The notes below the pieces were generated by a model. It was given only the letters and a program-made list of their open reading frames with translations. It was not told where the DNA came from and did no database searches. DNA of 6,094 nt from CAYLZW01 sp964388085 (GTDB taxonomy: Bacteria > Myxococcota > UBA727 > CAYLZW01), in the NCBI GenBank assembly GCA_964388085.1, contig CAYLZW010000332.1:1-6094 (forward strand), in the 5' to 3' direction. A program made the translations under genes and the position numbers. Below, piece by piece: positions 5,464 to 6,094 of this stretch; positions within the stretch are counted from its first letter, which is position 1, and every line of letters begins with the position of its first letter.

Positions 5464-5528
5464 CGCCACATCGAGCGTGGCGTCGTGTCGCACCGCGGCG
5501 TCCGAGCGGCGCAAACGTGTGCGCACGT
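5464..5528. other. Two short inverted repeats in the gap between the START and OBAP-like genes
   Basis: CGCCAC (5464-5469) pairs with GTGGCG (5477-5482) around a 7-nt loop, and ACGTG (5515-5519) pairs with CACGT (5524-5528) around TGCG. The second is about 33 nt after the START gene stop in its direction of transcription. Neither is followed by a T-run. They could be weak terminators or an operator for the OBAP-like pair, or chance. No promoter could be recognised in 5418-5560. Confidence 0.25.
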
Positions 5529-5560
5529 CCTGCGCGCGGAGTCTCCGGCGCGTGCAGCGA

Positions 5561-6094
5561 CTACTGCTTCACGGCTTCGAGCTTCGCGGGCGGAGCCACG
5601 TCCTCGTCGGCGGGTAGCTGGGGGCGCGCCTTTCGATAGCGGTCGCCCTGCGCCTGCCCCTCGATGGCCTTGAACAGGTCGGGGATCGCTTGCGAGTTGG
5701 CGGCGTTCACGATGAACGACGGCAGGCTGCCGCCGGGATCGGTGTAGAGGTAGTAGGTCGCCTTGGTCGTGTTCGGCCCCTGCTCCTCGAGCAGCCAGTA
5801 GCCCTCGTTGACCTTCACGCGCACGACGCCGTCGACCTCCTTCGGGCCGAGGTGGTTCGCGCTCGACCAGGCGCTCTTGTAGACGATGCGCCCGTCGGGG
5901 AGGCGGCGCGACTCGTCCTTCACGCGGATGGTGTAGTCGCGGTTCGAGATGATGGGCGCGTCGAGGCGCTGGTAGGTGACGACGCTGTCACGCTCCGCCT
6001 TGATGACGGTGCTCGCCTTCGTGTACGGCATGAACTCCTTGTAGCGAGCCTTGTCGTCGATGACGTTCTTCACCACCCAGCTCGGCGCGCGGAT
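5561..6094 (-). CDS. START-domain lipid-binding protein, C-terminal 177 residues; start lies beyond the window
   Basis: START (StAR-related lipid transfer) domains bind a hydrophobic ligand, typically a lipid, in a deep pocket. The visible part enters at the family's first helix region (APSWVVKNVIDD, then YKEFMPYTKAS) and continues with DAPIISNRDYTIRV, matching the RDY motif of the family, then SANHLGPKEVDGVVRV, GYWLLEE, TKATYYLYTDPGGSLPSFIVN and the closing helix ANSQAIPDLFKAIEG. A polar tail of about 30 residues with AVKQ at the end follows the fold. The frame is open through 6094; the GTG at 6076 is inside the domain and is not taken as the start, since IRAPSW upstream of it fits the fold. 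Whether a signal peptide exists cannot be seen. The OBAP-like pair lies downstream on the same strand, which makes a shared lipid-related role plausible. The domain call is firm; the ligand is unknown. Confidence 0.9.
   Translation of the reverse strand: MRAPSWVVKNVIDDKARYKEFMPYTKASTVIKAERDSVVTYQRLDAPIISNRDYTIRVKDESRRLPDGRIVYKSAWSSANHLGPKEVDGVVRVKVNEGYWLLEEQGPNTTKATYYLYTDPGGSLPSFIVNAANSQAIPDLFKAIEGQAQGDRYRKARPQLPADEDVAPPAKLEAVKQ

Noticed and set aside
5418..5471. A start at 5471 for the first OBAP-like protein
   Set aside because: It adds 18 residues absent from the paralog and falls inside a small inverted repeat; the ATG at 5417 fits better.
4800..5639. A 279-residue open frame on the plus strand opposite the first OBAP-like gene
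   Set aside because: It is an antisense shadow without motifs that crosses two genes identified by family motifs on the other strand.

Overview
The window is a GC-rich bacterial segment (G or C at most third codon positions, GTG and TTG starts, tightly packed genes). The gene mix suggests a myxobacterium or relative (Myxococcota/Deltaproteobacteria): a WD40 lipoprotein with a Pro/Ala linker, a receiver-only response regulator, a START-domain protein and DUF1264/OBAP-like proteins. The lineage is inferred from composition and gene content, not from a marker gene.

Layout, left to right. The 5' part of hutU (urocanate hydratase) runs leftward out of the window at position 1. A receiver-only response regulator (434-817, minus) lies 42 bp upstream of it and points the same way. 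A 146-bp divergent gap separates that gene from a small Trm112/UPF0434-like gene on the plus strand (964-1227). This gene converges on a large WD40-type lipoprotein gene (1334-3130, minus), and the 106-bp gap between their stops holds a very strong inverted repeat (20-bp perfect arms). A 160-bp divergent gap leads to an unrecognised 223-aa gene on the plus strand (3291-3962). That gene converges, only 4 bp away, on a pair of tandem DUF1264/OBAP paralogs (3967-4692 and 4689-5417, minus) joined by a GTGA stop/start overlap. Upstream of the pair on the same strand is the 3' part of a START-domain lipid-binding protein gene (5561 to beyond 6094).

How the genes may work together. The START gene and the two OBAP paralogs are codirectional, and both families are tied to lipids in other organisms (START proteins bind lipids; plant OBAPs associate with oil bodies). 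They form the best candidate for a functional module here, possibly in lipid storage or lipid handling. The other genes show no clear shared pathway. Histidine catabolism is represented only by hutU, whose immediate upstream neighbour is a signalling protein and not hutH. No tRNA, rRNA, CRISPR array, insertion sequence or integrase was seen, and no gap exceeds 300 bp.
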